Shown: positions 52,614 to 63,239, numbered from the stretch's first letter. The stretch is DNA of 64,000 bases from Bacillota bacterium (GCA_012837715.1 DUQR01000039.1:62001-126000), one strand, 5' to 3'. Translations and numbers: made by a program. Notes: generated by a model from the sequence alone, not told the origin.

Positions 52614-53120
52614 TTAAAAAAAGTAAAAATGGATTCCACCACCATAGACCAGACCGGGTCCGGGCGGACCCCACGGGACGCCGGCGGTGGAATACCCGAT
52701 CTCCAGGTTATACTTTAAATTGGCGATAAAGCTACCACTGGTGAACTCCAAGCCCAGTCCGCCGATGAAACCGGGGGTGGAGACCAAAGCGAAGTGTTCG
52801 TCATAAAAGGCAAAATAACCGCCAAGCCCATAGGCGTAAATATTATGGGTGGGACGGAGCAGGAAGCGGTGGAGGTATTTACCGCCCCAGATTACGGCAT
52901 AATCATTATAAATGAAGAGACCCTGCAACCCCGAACGGTCGGTTAGATTCAAGACCGCGCTAAAACCGACTTCGGGAAAGACCCCCTGGCAACCGAGGCC
53001 CAACCGGAAAAGGTAGGGTTCCGGCTCAGCGGCCACGGCCGGGGCGGGTCGGATTGAGAGCAAACCCAGGATGAGCAGGAAAAGGGCCAGACGCGGCCAG
53101 CTTTTAAGGAATAAAGTCAT
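52614..53120 (-). CDS. Small secreted beta-barrel-like outer-membrane protein
   Basis: A 168-residue protein with a signal peptide (hydrophobic LALFLLILGLLSIRPAPAVAA, cleaved near residue 31), then alternating aromatic and glycine beta strands ending in GGGIHFYFF. The terminal Phe and strand pattern are typical of small (about 8-strand) outer-membrane barrels. No specific family recognised. It lies 9 bp downstream of the SdpI-like gene and shares its transcript. It supports the presence of an outer membrane. Confidence 0.65.
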   Translation of the reverse strand: MTLFLKSWPRLALFLLILGLLSIRPAPAVAAEPEPYLFRLGLGCQGVFPEVGFSAVLNLTDRSGLQGLFIYNDYAVIWGGKYLHRFLLRPTHNIYAYGLGGYFAFYDEHFALVSTPGFIGGLGLEFTSGSFIANLKYNLEIGYSTAGVPWGPPGPGLVYGGGIHFYFF

Positions 53121-53129
53121 GGCCTTACC

Positions 53130-53804
53130 TCATTCCGTGGTTTTATTTTCTGCGCGGAAGTACAAATACGAAGCCACGCCAGCCACGAGCGTGCTCCCCA
53201 ACAACACGGCCATCATTAACCAAAAACGGGGACGGTCGGGAAGAAGCGTGCCGAAGACCATGCTCAGACCGCTCCAGAAAAAGAGCTTCCCGCCTAATTG
53301 GTGCGTTTGGGCCCAAACCTTTGGACTGGCTAAAGTCCAAGGGGTCCGGATCCCCACAAAATAATTATGGCGAATCCGGGGCAAGCCCCATCCTAATAAG
53401 GTAAAGAGAATCCCGGTAAACAGGTTGACGTAGCGGCCGAGATTAATTTTGTAGCCAAGATTAAAAACTAACGTTAACAGATGCAAACTGACCATAAACA
53501 AGACAAAGCCTAGTTTTATTAAACGATAAGTCTTAATAAACTTAGGGTAATTTCTCCGGCGGGGATCAATCAGCGGTAAGAAAAGAAAGAACAAATAAAG
53601 GCCCGAAACAAGCAGGGGAATGGCAAAAGCACCGGTAAAACGGCTGCCGAAATCATCGGGCTGACCTTCCAGGTTCCAATGGATGGCAGTCTCCTCCGGA
53701 AGCGAAGGATAGACCACCCAACTGATGAGGAAAACAACCAACAAAAGCAGGAGAATATACCATTCATGTTTTAATTCCGTTTTGACACTGTACTTTTCCG
53801 TCAT
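53130..53804 (-). CDS. SdpI-like membrane protein (DUF1648/SdpI)
   Basis: A 224-residue membrane protein with six helices. The first part has the DUF1648 pattern (PSLPEETAIHWNLEGQPDDFGSR), and the C-terminal part the SdpI pattern (RIRHNYFVGIRTPWTLASPKVWAQTHQLGGK). SdpI confers immunity to the SdpC toxin in Bacillus, but most homologues lie apart from any toxin, as here. AAAAGGAGG precedes the ATG. The upstream 53805-54105 gap holds a repeat copy and nothing else I can name. Confidence 0.92.
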   Translation of the reverse strand: MTEKYSVKTELKHEWYILLLLLVVFLISWVVYPSLPEETAIHWNLEGQPDDFGSRFTGAFAIPLLVSGLYLFFLFLPLIDPRRRNYPKFIKTYRLIKLGFVLFMVSLHLLTLVFNLGYKINLGRYVNLFTGILFTLLGWGLPRIRHNYFVGIRTPWTLASPKVWAQTHQLGGKLFFWSGLSMVFGTLLPDRPRFWLMMAVLLGSTLVAGVASYLYFRAENKTTE

Positions 53805-53984
53805 TAAAACAACCTCCTTTTTAAGTTTACTCTCTAACCATATTCTACCGCCAACCAGTCCAATTCTTTAACAAATTAACTTTTTTTAAAGCGGTTTGCC
53901 TTGTTTCTTTAATTTGAGGTCGCGCCAGATCTGGAGAGGAGTATGGATCTTACCGAACGGCGCTCGATCAATTATTGTGGGGTC

Positions 53985-54019
53985 ACGGTTTAATGGGAGG
54001 ACAACGCAAAAAGCCAATG
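53985..54019 (-). repeat. Copy of the dispersed repeat
   Basis: Minus strand CATTGGCTTTTTGCGTTGTC followed by CTCCCATTAAACCG. It lies in the gap between the SdpI-like gene and lepA. A facing arm near 53890 is doubtful. Confidence 0.45.
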
Positions 54020-54105
54020 AATAAACGGCCTCTGCTACTGGGGCTAAAATCATTATAGCATAAAGGGAATCCGGTGCGCATCACTTTTTCGGGGCTCCGG
54101 CTCCC

Positions 54106-54134
54106 TTGCGTCAAAGGAAGGAAAATGCTATAAT
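54106..54134 (+). promoter_or_regulatory. Promoter of lepA
   Basis: TTGCGT, 17-bp spacer, TATAAT, about 65 bp before the start. Confidence 0.78.
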
Positions 54135-54201
54135 CGTTACGAATTAGCATCAAGCCCGAAGATCGCTTCGGGTCAATTTTTTCCAGCAGAGGAGGAGCAC
54201 C

Positions 54202-56001
54202 GTGGAGCAGAGCCGGATTCGTAATTTTTGTATTATTGCCCATATTGACCACGGCAAATCCACCCTAGCCGATCGGTTGTTGGAGTATACGGGAGCCGTT
54301 TCTGAACGGGAAATGACCGCCCAGCTCCTGGACTCTATGGATTTGGAACGAGAAAGAGGGATTACCATTAAGGCCCGTTCCGTCCGGCTGAAATACCAAG
54401 CCGCCGATGGGAACGGATATATTCTCAATCTGATCGATACCCCCGGTCATGTGGATTTTACCTATGAAGTATCCCGCGCCTTAGCCGCTTGTGAGGGGGC
54501 GATCTTGGTCGTGGACGCGACCCAAGGGGTGGAAGCGCAAACCATTGCCAACCTGTACTTGGCTTTGGAACATGATCTGGAGATTATTCCGGTCATTAAC
54601 AAAGTGGATTTGCCCAGTGCGGAACCGGAGCGGATCACAAAACAGATCAGCGAGATCTTTGGTTTTCAGGAAAAAGAGGTTATTTTAGCCAGCGCGAAAA
54701 CGGGACAAGGCACGGCCGAACTCTTGGAGGCGATTGTCCAACGGATTCCGCCCCCGCAAGGCGCCAAAGAAGAACCGACCCAAGCTTTAATCTTCGACTC
54801 CCAATATAACTCGTATAAAGGCGTGATCGCCTACATCCGGATGTTTAATGGCCGGTTAACGGTGGGCGATCAGATCAAAATGATGGCGACCGGTAAGGAA
54901 TTTGAAATAACGGAATTGGGGGTTTTTGCGCCGGAGATGACCCCGGTGGATCGTTTGGAAACGGGAGAAGTCGGTTTCTTAGTGGCCAGCATCAAAAACG
55001 TCAGCGATACCCAAGTTGGCGATACGATTACCCTTTGTAACCGTCCGGCGGCTGCTCCCCTCCCCGGTTACCGTCCGGCCAAACCGATGGTTTACTGTGG
55101 TTTATACCCGGTGGACAACGTGGATTATACCGATTTGCGGGATGCCTTGGAACGGCTACAGTTGAACGATGCGGCGTTGACTTTTGAACCGGAGACCTCC
55201 AACGCTTTGGGTTTTGGTTTCCGTTGTGGTTTCCTTGGCCTGCTCCACATGGAGATTATCCAGGAGCGGCTGGAAAGGGAGTACAACCTGAATCTAATCG
55301 CGACCGCGCCCAGTGTGGTCTATAAAGTATACCGGACCGATGGCGAGATGGCTGAGGTTCGCAACCCGGCCGATCTGCCCGCGGCCGGCGTCATTACCTA
55401 CGTGGAGGAGCCTTATGTCAAAGCCAATATTATCCTGCCCAACGATTTTGTCGGCCCCATTATGGAGCTCTGTCAGGAGAAAAGGGGAATCTACAAAACT
55501 ATGGAGTACCTGACGACGGACCGGGTTCTCCTCAACTACGAGCTACCCCTCGCGGAGATTCTCGTTGATTTCTATGATAAATTAAAATCCCGCTCCAAAG
55601 GATACGCCTCCTTCGACTACGAATACCTTGGTTATCAGGAAGCGGATCTGGTCAAACTGGACATCCTCCTGAACGGAAAGCCGGTAGATGCCCTTTCCGC
55701 CATTGTCCATAAGGAACGGGCCTACTACCAGGGGCGGCTCCTAGCCCGGAAGTTGAAGGATCTGATTCCCAGGCAGTTGTTTGAAGTACCCATCCAAGCG
55801 GTGGTCAATAATAAAGTGGTTGCCCGCGAGACGGTGAAGGCTTTACGCAAAGATGTGCTGGCTAAATGTTACGGGGGCGATATTTCGCGGAAAAGGAAAC
55901 TTCTTGAGAAGCAGAAAGAGGGTAAGAAACGCATGAAGCAACTGGGTTCGGTGGAAATACCCCAAGAAGCTTTCTTGGCCGTTTTAAAAATTGAAGAGTA
56001 G
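54202..56001 (+). CDS. lepA: Elongation factor 4 (LepA)
   Basis: Translational GTPase acting in ribosome biogenesis or back-translocation. The 599-residue protein has G1 [17 protein letters not shown]3 DTPGHVDF, G4 NKVD, and the LepA-specific C-terminal domain ([28 protein letters not shown]). It starts at a GTG behind GAGGAGG. Monocistronic; it ends 7 bp from the end of the convergent DUF2179 gene. hemW follows at some distance, a common neighbourhood. Confidence 0.98.
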   Translation: MEQSRIRNFCIIAHIDHGKSTLADRLLEYTGAVSEREMTAQLLDSMDLERERGITIKARSVRLKYQAADGNGYILNLIDTPGHVDFTYEVSRALAACEGAILVVDATQGVEAQTIANLYLALEHDLEIIPVINKVDLPSAEPERITKQISEIFGFQEKEVILASAKTGQGTAELLEAIVQRIPPPQGAKEEPTQALIFDSQYNSYKGVIAYIRMFNGRLTVGDQIKMMATGKEFEITELGVFAPEMTPVDRLETGEVGFLVASIKNVSDTQVGDTITLCNRPAAAPLPGYRPAKPMVYCGLYPVDNVDYTDLRDALERLQLNDAALTFEPETSNALGFGFRCGFLGLLHMEIIQERLEREYNLNLIATAPSVVYKVYRTDGEMAEVRNPADLPAAGVITYVEEPYVKANIILPNDFVGPIMELCQEKRGIYKTMEYLTTDRVLLNYELPLAEILVDFYDKLKSRSKGYASFDYEYLGYQEADLVKLDILLNGKPVDALSAIVHKERAYYQGRLLARKLKDLIPRQLFEVPIQAVVNNKVVARETVKALRKDVLAKCYGGDISRKRKLLEKQKEGKKRMKQLGSVEIPQEAFLAVLKIEE

Positions 56002-56008
56002 GGGGCGA

Positions 56009-56563
56009 CTATTTCTTCTTAATCCCTTGAATATAACCGCCTTTCGTCCCTCGGGCGTCAAGGATGGCATAAAAGGCATCAGGATCAACCTGGTCAACTA
56101 TTGTACGGAACCGGGGCAGATCTTTACGCCGGAGGATAAGGGTTAGGATATAACGGGGGCCGGTCCGTCCTTCCCCTTCCAGCACGGTCACGCCAAAATT
56201 TTGATCGCGGAGGGCAGTGATCAGCTCGGGAGGGTTGTTTTTCGGGACCAGTTCCACAAAGGTGTATCCTAACGCCATTTTTTCTTCCAAAAAGCCGCCG
56301 ACCAGTGTTCCGCAGGAGAAACCCAACGCATAGACGAGAATCTTCCAGGGATTGTCTAAATGGCCTACCACTTGACTGAGGGCGGTAATGTAAATACTAA
56401 CTTCAAAAAAACCGAGAAAAGCAGCGACCAACCGTTTACCCCGGGTGAGCATCAAAATCCGGACCGTACTTATACTAACATCAGCAATCCGGGCGAAAAA
56501 AATAAAACAGAGGGATCCAAACAATAAGGTCAACCCCTTTCTTCTCGACGCACCTGACTTCAA
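56009..56563 (-). CDS. UPF0316/DUF2179 membrane protein (YebE-like)
   Basis: A 184-residue protein with three helices in residues 10-90 (DUF5698: IADVSISTVRILMLTRGKRLVAAFLGFFEVSIYI) and a soluble C-terminal DUF2179 domain (about 95-175; GYTFVELV, YILTLILRRKDLPRF). DUF2179 domains may bind nucleotides or other ligands; function unknown. The start is uncertain: TTG 56563 has a weak binding site; TTG 56524 with AGAAAGGGG is an alternative but would remove part of the first helix. Confidence 0.88.
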   Translation of the reverse strand: MKSGASRRKGLTLLFGSLCFIFFARIADVSISTVRILMLTRGKRLVAAFLGFFEVSIYITALSQVVGHLDNPWKILVYALGFSCGTLVGGFLEEKMALGYTFVELVPKNNPPELITALRDQNFGVTVLEGEGRTGPRYILTLILRRKDLPRFRTIVDQVDPDAFYAILDARGTKGGYIQGIKKK

Positions 56564-56750
56564 AATTACAGAAAAACCTCAAAGCGAATTGCCTAAACTC
56601 TCCCCGCCCACTCTCTCTGAAGTAAAAAATAACATAAACGGAGGAAAGATCCCTTTCCCGTCACCTGTTTGAGAACTCTCTCTTGAATTAAAAATACCAT
56701 AAAACCAGGAAGAAGGCAAATAAATCCCATGGTCAATTCGGTTGTAGGTG

Positions 56751-56866
56751 GGATTTTTGTGTTGTTCTTCGTTTTATCGACTCCTATCCAATAGATCGCC
56801 TAATTTAAGTTAAACACTAGATCTTGTTTGGGAAATCTTTTTGTTGGTTACAAGCCCAAAAAGCCG
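56751..56866. repeat. Facing pair of dispersed repeat arms (diverged)
   Basis: The left arm GGATTTTTGTGTTGTTC faces GGTTACAAGCCCAAAAAGCC. Just before it, AAATCCCA and TGGGATTT form a terminator-like stem (56723-56757). The rest of the gap 56564-56887 shows nothing I can name. Confidence 0.4.
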
Positions 56867-56887
56867 ATGTGAAAGGGGGACTCCTGC

Positions 56888-58069
56888 TTGAAACCAATGG
56901 CGCTTTATCTACACATCCCCTTTTGCCGAAGAAAATGCCACTATTGTGATTTTCCTTCCTTTCCCGGACGGCCGGCCGACTTTGGCCCTTACCTGGCTGC
57001 GCTCAAAGAGGAGTTGAGAAGAAGATGGAGGCGGGAATGGGAGATCACCACCCTTTATCTTGGGGGCGGGACGCCGACCATCCTTCCCTCCAGGGAGCTA
57101 GCCGGACTGATCAAAGCGATCAAGCGGACCGTCCCCTTCCGGCCTGGTGCGGAAGTGACGGTTGAGGCTAATCCGGGCACCGTCACCGGGGAAGGACTGG
57201 ACCGATTATTGGCCGCCGGGGTGAACCGTTTGAGTCTGGGGGCTCAGTCCGGAGAGGACCGGTTTTTAAAACTGCTCGGCCGGTGCCATACCACGGCGGA
57301 GGTGGAGAAGACCGTCGCTTTAGCCCGACAAGTTGGTTTTACGAATCTAAATTTAGATCTGATCTTTGGTCTACCGGGGGAGACCCCCGATGATTGGCGG
57401 CGGACGCTCGAGTGGGCCACCGCCCTCCACCCGGAGCATCTCTCTTGTTATGGACTACAATTGGAAGCGGACACCCCTCTTTTCCGGATGGTGGAGACGG
57501 GAGAACGATCCTTGCCCGACGAGGAAGAAGTCAGGGCGATGTTTCTGACCAATACCACCTTTTTACCGACGGCCGGTTATGAACAATACGAGATTTCAAA
57601 TTTTGCCTACCGCCCTCGGACCGGAACCGGGACCACTAGCCCGGAGGGGGAGGTCGATTACCGGTGTCGGCATAACTTGATCTACTGGCAATACGATGAT
57701 TATCTTGGTTTGGGCTTGGCGGCCGTCTCGACCGTGGACGGACGCCGCTTAACCAACCTGGCGAAACTGGAAGACTACTTGCGCGCTGTGCGTACCGGCG
57801 CGGCGCCGACCGGGACGGAAGAGATCCTCACCCGCCGGCAAAGGATGGCGGAGATGTTAATGCTCGGCTTTCGGCTGCGGACGGGTCCGGATCCGGTGGC
57901 TTTTCACGCCCGGTGGGGAGTGACCATCGACCAAGTGCTGGGGGAGGCGGTTGCTCCCCTCCTGGACGCCGGATTACTCCGGAGCGAGGCGGAGACTTAC
58001 CGTTTAACCCCCCAGGGGATGTTACTCAGCAACCAAGTCTTACACAAGCTGTTGTCCCCCCTATTATAA
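56888..58069 (+). CDS. hemW: Radical SAM heme chaperone HemW
   Basis: Radical SAM protein that delivers heme, formerly annotated as coproporphyrinogen oxidase. The 393-residue protein has the cluster motif CRRKCHYCDF (residues 13-22), the SAM-binding LYLGGGTPTILP, SLGAQSGEDRFLKLLGR, and the C-terminal HemW domain with RHNLIYWQYDDYLGLG. Lack of a second conserved cysteine after the cluster motif (CDF, not CxF) agrees with HemW rather than HemN. It starts at a TTG behind AAAGGGGGA; ATG 56897 is possible. Confidence 0.93.
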   Translation: MKPMALYLHIPFCRRKCHYCDFPSFPGRPADFGPYLAALKEELRRRWRREWEITTLYLGGGTPTILPSRELAGLIKAIKRTVPFRPGAEVTVEANPGTVTGEGLDRLLAAGVNRLSLGAQSGEDRFLKLLGRCHTTAEVEKTVALARQVGFTNLNLDLIFGLPGETPDDWRRTLEWATALHPEHLSCYGLQLEADTPLFRMVETGERSLPDEEEVRAMFLTNTTFLPTAGYEQYEISNFAYRPRTGTGTTSPEGEVDYRCRHNLIYWQYDDYLGLGLAAVSTVDGRRLTNLAKLEDYLRAVRTGAAPTGTEEILTRRQRMAEMLMLGFRLRTGPDPVAFHARWGVTIDQVLGEAVAPLLDAGLLRSEAETYRLTPQGMLLSNQVLHKLLSPLL

Positions 58070-58113
58070 AAAGCTGTTATTTGCATCTTATTAACTTTGT
58101 AACCTCTTTGCTC

Positions 58114-58178
58114 TTGACAAAGGATAAGGATGGTGATATTTTTTTATTAGCTTAGCACTCGCCTTTCGGGAGTGCTAA
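58114..58178 (+). promoter_or_regulatory. Heat-shock promoter with CIRCE operator
   Basis: TTGACA (58114), 17-bp spacer, TATTTT, then the CIRCE element TTAGCACTC-N9-GAGTGCTAA at 58152-58178. HrcA, encoded next, binds CIRCE and represses its own operon. Confidence 0.95.
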
Positions 58179-58239
58179 CAATAGCGATTCGTGCCTCGTT
58201 GATGACCGAGGGACAAGAAACTATAGAAGGTGAGCAGCG

Positions 58240-59271
58240 ATGAGCCGAAGGGAGCTGGATCCGAGAAAGGAGTTAATTTTAAAGGTTGTCACCGATGACT
58301 ATATCGAGTCGGCGGAACCGGTCGGCTCCAGGACGATTGCCCGTAAATATAATTTGGGGCTCAGTCCGGCGACAATCCGTAATGAAATGGCCGATCTGGA
58401 GGAAGGCGGTTATCTGAAACAGCCCCATGTTTCAGCCGGCCGGATCCCGTCTCAGCAGGGCTACCGCTATTATGTCGATGCCTTGATGCCCCAAAAGGAA
58501 TTGACCGAGGAGGAACTAACCTTAATCCGGTCCTATTTTGAAGACCGGTCCCGGGAGATTGATTCGATCCTCCAACAAACGGTCAAGATTCTGGCCCAGT
58601 TAACCCGGTACCCTTCAATCATGCTTGGCCCGACCTTAAAACCGGCAGTCTTTAAACATGTACAATTAATTCCCCTCAGCGCCCGCGATCTGTTGATCCT
58701 GATCGTGACCGATATGGGAATTATCGAGAACAGAGTAATCGCCCTTGATTCTCCGGTCGCCCAGGGCGATTTGGACCGCGTCTCCTATATTCTGAATAAA
58801 AGATTACGGGGGCGGCCCTTTATCGATTTTAAATCTTCGGTCTTGCGGGAATTAAGGGAGGAAATAAAGGCGAATAACGGTATCTTTCAAAAAGCCGTTA
58901 ATCTAATCCTGAATACGCTGGAAACCCGGGATAAGGAACGAATCTACCTGGATGGGATAATTAACATCTTAGATCACCCCGAGTTTAAACAGGTTGAAAA
59001 GTTTAAACTATTAATGGAGTTAATGGAGGAAGAAGAAAAGCTGTACCGGCTTCTTTCTTCCCGCCAGCAGGGACTGAAGATTTCCATCGGCGAGGAGAAC
59101 CAGGAGGAAGCGGCCCAAGAATGCAGCCTGATTACGGCCAATTACGAAGTCGGTGGCCAGGTGGTTGGGACGATTGGAGTGTTAGGTCCGACCCGGATGG
59201 AATATGCCCACGTGGTTTCGGTTGTCGATTATATTGCCCAGAAGTTAAGTGAGTTTTTATCCAGTTTATAG
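58240..59271 (+). CDS. hrcA: Heat-inducible transcription repressor HrcA
   Basis: Repressor of class I heat-shock genes through CIRCE. The 343-residue protein has an N-terminal winged helix (LILKVVTDDYIESAEPVGSRTIARKYNLGLSPATIRNEMADLEEGGYL) and a C-terminal regulatory domain ending in IGVLGPTRMEYAHVVSVVDYIAQKL. It is the first gene of hrcA-grpE-dnaK-dnaJ and lies under its own operator. Confidence 0.97.
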   Translation: MSRRELDPRKELILKVVTDDYIESAEPVGSRTIARKYNLGLSPATIRNEMADLEEGGYLKQPHVSAGRIPSQQGYRYYVDALMPQKELTEEELTLIRSYFEDRSREIDSILQQTVKILAQLTRYPSIMLGPTLKPAVFKHVQLIPLSARDLLILIVTDMGIIENRVIALDSPVAQGDLDRVSYILNKRLRGRPFIDFKSSVLRELREEIKANNGIFQKAVNLILNTLETRDKERIYLDGIINILDHPEFKQVEKFKLLMELMEEEEKLYRLLSSRQQGLKISIGEENQEEAAQECSLITANYEVGGQVVGTIGVLGPTRMEYAHVVSVVDYIAQKLSEFLSSL

Positions 59272-59487
59272 TAGTAAGTAGTCGCTTACCCTAGCTACCG
59301 TTAGGGCAACGAAGTGAATGAAACCAAAGGAGGGTGACCAGCCCCAGCGGCCGCAGAAGCTGGTCGTTGGGAGCGGCATCACTAACCAGATTTCCGGAAA
59401 CGGGAAGAAGCAACTTTAAGTAGGCGGAAGGCGGAGCGACTGCTCCGCCCTGGCCTTCTCCTTTTTTAATTTATTGGAGGTGGTGGG
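59272..59487 (+). other. hrcA-grpE intergenic region with hairpins
   Basis: No gene is seen. GACCAGC and GCTGGTC form one possible hairpin (59337-59364), and GGCGGAGC-GACT-GCTCCGCC forms a strong one (59430-59449) followed at some distance by CCTTTTTT. The second could act as a partial terminator or an mRNA-processing site, lowering grpE-dnaK-dnaJ expression relative to hrcA. Confidence 0.45.
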
Positions 59488-60135
59488 TTGGTGGAAGTGA
59501 ACAAAGTAAACGACGGGACTGACCAAATGCCGGAAAATGGAGTAGAAGAAAAAAAAGAGACCATGGAACAAGCAACCGAAAAGGAAGCGAAAGGCAAAGC
59601 AAAGATCGGGAAAAAGAAAAAGGAGACCCCTCCGCAAGAAACGGAAGCCATCCAAGCCTTAAATATGAAATTAGCCCAGCTGGAGCAGGAGAAAGAAGAG
59701 TATCTGCAGAGTTATCTACGTTTACGGGCCGATTTTGAAAACTATAAAAGGCGGACCAGACAAGAATTGCAACAGGCCGCCGCTGGCGGTAAGGAAGAAT
59801 TACTTTTAGAGCTCCTGCCAGTGTTAGATAACCTGGAACGCGCGCTGGCGAGCACCGGTGACCCGGAGCAGTGGCGGTCCGGAGTGGAGATGATCTTCCG
59901 TCAGTTCCTAAACATATTGGCGCAGACCGGGTTAAAGCCCATCCCGGCGGTCGGCGAAAGCTTCGATCCCCAACGCCACGAGGCAATGCTGCGGGAACCT
60001 TCTTCCCAACCGGAAAACACCATCTTGGAAGAGTTAAAGAAAGGGTACCTGTTTGGGGAAAAAACCCTGCGTCCGAGTTTGGTGAAGGTAGCAGCTTTCG
60101 ATCCGGATTTAGTTGGGGCGAAAGAGAAAGAATAA
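59488..60135 (+). CDS. grpE: Nucleotide exchange factor GrpE
   Basis: Releases ADP from DnaK. The 215-residue protein has a low-complexity charged N terminus (about 1-55), a coiled-coil helix (LNMKLAQLEQEKEEYLQSYLRLRADFENYKRR) and the C-terminal beta domain with AVGESFDPQRHEAM and TILEELKKGYLFGEKTLRPSLVKVA. It starts at TTG or the next GTG behind GGAGGTGG. dnaK starts 42 bp later. Confidence 0.96.
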   Translation: MVEVNKVNDGTDQMPENGVEEKKETMEQATEKEAKGKAKIGKKKKETPPQETEAIQALNMKLAQLEQEKEEYLQSYLRLRADFENYKRRTRQELQQAAAGGKEELLLELLPVLDNLERALASTGDPEQWRSGVEMIFRQFLNILAQTGLKPIPAVGESFDPQRHEAMLREPSSQPENTILEELKKGYLFGEKTLRPSLVKVAAFDPDLVGAKEKE

Positions 60136-60177
60136 AAAACTAGAAAAGTTTTGGAGATAGTAGGAGGTAAAAAGGGA

Positions 60178-62016
60178 ATGAGTAAAGTAATTGGGATTGA
60201 CCTTGGAACAACAAACTCATGCGCGGCCGTCATGGAAGGCGGTGAAGCAGTAATTATTCCTAGCGCGGAAGGGGGCCGCACCGTTCCTTCCGTGGTGGGT
60301 TTTTCAAAGAACGGCGAACGGTTGGTCGGTCAAATTGCCAAACGGCAAGCGGTCGCCAATCCGGACCGGACGGTAGTCTCGATCAAGCGGCATATGGGCA
60401 CCAATTATAAAGTGGAGATCGACGAGAAAACTTACACCCCCCCGGAACTTTCGGCGATGATTCTGCGGAAGATTAAAACCGACGCCGAAGCCTATCTTGG
60501 GGAAAAGGTGGAAAAAGCGGTCATTACCGTGCCCGCTTATTTTACCGATGCCCAAAGGCAAGCGACGAAAGACGCCGGCGCCATTGCCGGTCTGGAAGTG
60601 CTCCGGATCATCAATGAGCCGACGGCGGCAGCCCTCGCTTACGGTTTAGATAAATCCGACGCCCATACGGTGCTCGTTTTTGACCTGGGTGGTGGGACCT
60701 TCGACGTATCCATTTTGGAGCTGGGCGATGGTGTCTTTGAGGTGAAAGCGACCAGCGGCAATAACCAGCTGGGCGGGGATGATTTTGACGAAAGGATTAT
60801 CCGCTGGATGGTGGATAACTTCCGGAAAGAACAGGGGGTCGATCTTTCCAAAGACCGGATGGCCATGCAACGGTTGAAGGAAGCGGCGGAAAAAGCCAAG
60901 ATTGAACTCTCCGGGGTGGTATCGACCAACATCAACCTCCCCTTTATCACCGCTGTGGACGGTCAGCCGGTCCACCTGGATATGAATCTCACCCGGGCTA
61001 AATTTGAGGAATTAACCGCTGATCTGATTGAGGCGACGGCGGGTCCGACCAAACGGGCGTTAGCCGATGCTGGCCTTGAACTGGGACAAGTGGATAAAGT
61101 CATCTTAGTCGGTGGTTCAACCCGGATCCCGGCCGTTCAGGAACTGGTGAAACGGCTGACCGGAAAAGAACCCTTCAAAGGGGTCAACCCCGATGAGGTC
61201 GTCGCCATCGGCGCCGCGATCCAAGCCGGAGTGTTGACCGGGGAAGTTAAAGACATTGTGCTTCTGGATGTTACTCCCCTTTCCCTGGGGATCGAAACTT
61301 TGGGTGGGGTGTTCACGCGGATTATCGACCGGAATACCACGATTCCCACTTCGAAGAAGCAGATCTTCTCCACCGCTGCCGACAACCAAACCGCCGTGGA
61401 CATTCATGTGCTCCAAGGGGAACGGGAATTTGCCGCCGATAATGTTACCCTTGGCCAGTTCCGGTTGGATGGGATTCCACCGGCGCCCCGTGGTATCCCC
61501 CAGATTGAAGTGGCCTTTGATATTGACGCCAACGGTATTGTCAATGTTTCCGCCAAAGATCTGGGCACCGGGAAAGAGCAGAAAGTAACGATCACCTCTT
61601 CCAGTGGCTTAAGTAAAGATCAGGTCCAACGGATGATGCAAGAAGCGGAGAAGCACGCGGAAGAGGATAAAAAACGCCGCGAACAGGTGGAGCTGAAGAA
61701 CGAGGCCGATAGTCTGGTCTATTCGGTCGAGAAGACTATTAAAGATCTAGGCGATAAAGCCCCGGCCGACCGGGTGGAAAAGATCAATAAGGCCAAGGAA
61801 GAGCTGACCTCCGCGTTGGCAGGCAATGATTATGATCTAATCAAAGAGAAGAAAGAAAACCTCCAACGGGAACTCCATGAACTTTCCGCCACCGTTTACC
61901 AACAGACGGCCCAAGCGGGAGCCAACCAGGCCCAGGGACAGCCGGGACCAGAGGCCCCGAAGGATGATGAAGGACCGACCATCGATGCCGAATATGAGGT
62001 AAAGGATGATAAGTAG
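60178..62016 (+). CDS. dnaK: Chaperone DnaK (Hsp70)
   Basis: ATP-dependent chaperone. The 612-residue protein starts [15 protein letters not shown], has [15 protein letters not shown] and [13 protein letters not shown] in the ATPase domain, the [14 protein letters not shown] substrate-domain start, and ends in an acidic EVKDDK-type tail. The ATG at 60178 follows GTAGGAGG; the ORF track start is nine codons early. Gram-positive type, lacking the loop in the ATPase domain. Confidence 0.98.
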   Translation: MSKVIGIDLGTTNSCAAVMEGGEAVIIPSAEGGRTVPSVVGFSKNGERLVGQIAKRQAVANPDRTVVSIKRHMGTNYKVEIDEKTYTPPELSAMILRKIKTDAEAYLGEKVEKAVITVPAYFTDAQRQATKDAGAIAGLEVLRIINEPTAAALAYGLDKSDAHTVLVFDLGGGTFDVSILELGDGVFEVKATSGNNQLGGDDFDERIIRWMVDNFRKEQGVDLSKDRMAMQRLKEAAEKAKIELSGVVSTNINLPFITAVDGQPVHLDMNLTRAKFEELTADLIEATAGPTKRALADAGLELGQVDKVILVGGSTRIPAVQELVKRLTGKEPFKGVNPDEVVAIGAAIQAGVLTGEVKDIVLLDVTPLSLGIETLGGVFTRIIDRNTTIPTSKKQIFSTAADNQTAVDIHVLQGEREFAADNVTLGQFRLDGIPPAPRGIPQIEVAFDIDANGIVNVSAKDLGTGKEQKVTITSSSGLSKDQVQRMMQEAEKHAEEDKKRREQVELKNEADSLVYSVEKTIKDLGDKAPADRVEKINKAKEELTSALAGNDYDLIKEKKENLQRELHELSATVYQQTAQAGANQAQGQPGPEAPKDDEGPTIDAEYEVKDDK

Positions 62017-62064
62017 GGAGCGGCCGTCTAGGATACTGATATTATTGCGGAAGAGTGGTTAACC

Positions 62065-63198
62065 ATGGCGAAAAGAGATTATTACGAAGTCCTAGGGGTC
62101 CCAAAAGGGGCCAGCGACGAAGAGATCAAAAAGGCTTACCGGCGTCTGGCCCGCCAGTATCACCCCGATGTGAATAAAGATGATCCAAAGGCGGAAGAGA
62201 AGTTTAAAGAGATCAACGAAGCCCATGAAGTGTTGAGTGATCCGCAGAAACGCGCCGCCTATGACCGATTCGGCCACGCCGGGACCGATCCCAACTTTGG
62301 GGGCGGGACCGGTGGTTTTGGCGACTTTAGTTTTGGTGGCTTTGACGGTTTTGGTGATATTTTTGACATGTTCTTCGGGGGCGGCGGACGTCAGCGGCGG
62401 GCCGGTCCGAAACGGGGGGCCGACCTTCGGTACGAGTTACGGATCGAATTTGAGGAAGCCGTTTTCGGGAAAAAGACAACGATCCGGATTCCCCGGACGG
62501 AAGTGTGTTCTACTTGCCATGGCAACCGCGCCAAACCCGGCACGCCGATCAAAACCTGCCCGGTTTGTGGCGGCACCGGGCAGGTCCAATCGGTGCAGAA
62601 CACTGTTTTTGGCCGTTTTTCCACAGTTCGTCCTTGTGACCGCTGCCAAGGAGAAGGCAAGATTATCGAAACACCCTGTCCGACCTGCGCCGGCCGTGGA
62701 CGGATCCGGCAGGAACGGGAGATCGAGGTCACAATTCCCGCCGGGATCGACAATGGACATCGTTTGCGTCTGAGCGGGGAAGGGGAAGCGGGCGAACGGG
62801 GCGGAATGCCGGGCGACCTTTACGTCCATTTTTCGGTCAAACCCCACCCGCTCTTTAAACGGAACGGGAACGATCTCCTGCTCGAACAGCCGATCAGTTT
62901 TGCCCAGGCGGCTTTGGGCGCAACCATCGAAGTCCCCACTTTAGAAGGGACCGCTACGTTAAAGATCCCCGAAGGAACCCAACCGGGAACCCAGTTCCGC
63001 CTCCGTGGGAAAGGCGTTCCCTATCTACGGGGGAGCGGGCGCGGGGATGAGTTGGTCCGGGTCCGGATCGAGGTTCCGTCGAAGCTTACCGCCGCCCAGC
63101 GGGAAGCCATTGAACAGTTGGCCGAGGCCTTCGGTGAAGAGGTGGCCCCTGAGGAGAAAAAGTTTATTAACAAACTAAAAGAGGCCTTTGGCAAATAA
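62065..63198 (+). CDS. dnaJ: Chaperone DnaJ (Hsp40)
   Basis: Co-chaperone stimulating DnaK. The 377-residue protein has an N-terminal J domain with [10 protein letters not shown], a Gly/Phe-rich region, four zinc-binding repeats (CSTCHG, CPVCGG, CDRCQG, CPTCAG; all cysteines present) and C-terminal substrate domains. It closes the heat-shock operon 48 bp after dnaK; a terminator follows. Confidence 0.98.
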   Translation: MAKRDYYEVLGVPKGASDEEIKKAYRRLARQYHPDVNKDDPKAEEKFKEINEAHEVLSDPQKRAAYDRFGHAGTDPNFGGGTGGFGDFSFGGFDGFGDIFDMFFGGGGRQRRAGPKRGADLRYELRIEFEEAVFGKKTTIRIPRTEVCSTCHGNRAKPGTPIKTCPVCGGTGQVQSVQNTVFGRFSTVRPCDRCQGEGKIIETPCPTCAGRGRIRQEREIEVTIPAGIDNGHRLRLSGEGEAGERGGMPGDLYVHFSVKPHPLFKRNGNDLLLEQPISFAQAALGATIEVPTLEGTATLKIPEGTQPGTQFRLRGKGVPYLRGSGRGDELVRVRIEVPSKLTAAQREAIEQLAEAFGEEVAPEEKKFINKLKEAFGK

Positions 63199-63239
63199 AT
63201 CGGAAAAAATCACCAATTTAGAATAATATTTTGTATACA

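Noticed and set aside
53130-53804. Toxin-immunity locus suggested by the SdpI-like gene
   Set aside because: No SdpA/B/C-like toxin genes or small secreted peptide lie nearby; SdpI homologues are often solitary.
59326-59420. Small ORF with AAAGGAGG just before a GTG between hrcA and grpE
   Set aside because: The binding site abuts the start codon with no spacing, and the sequence is better explained as a hairpin.
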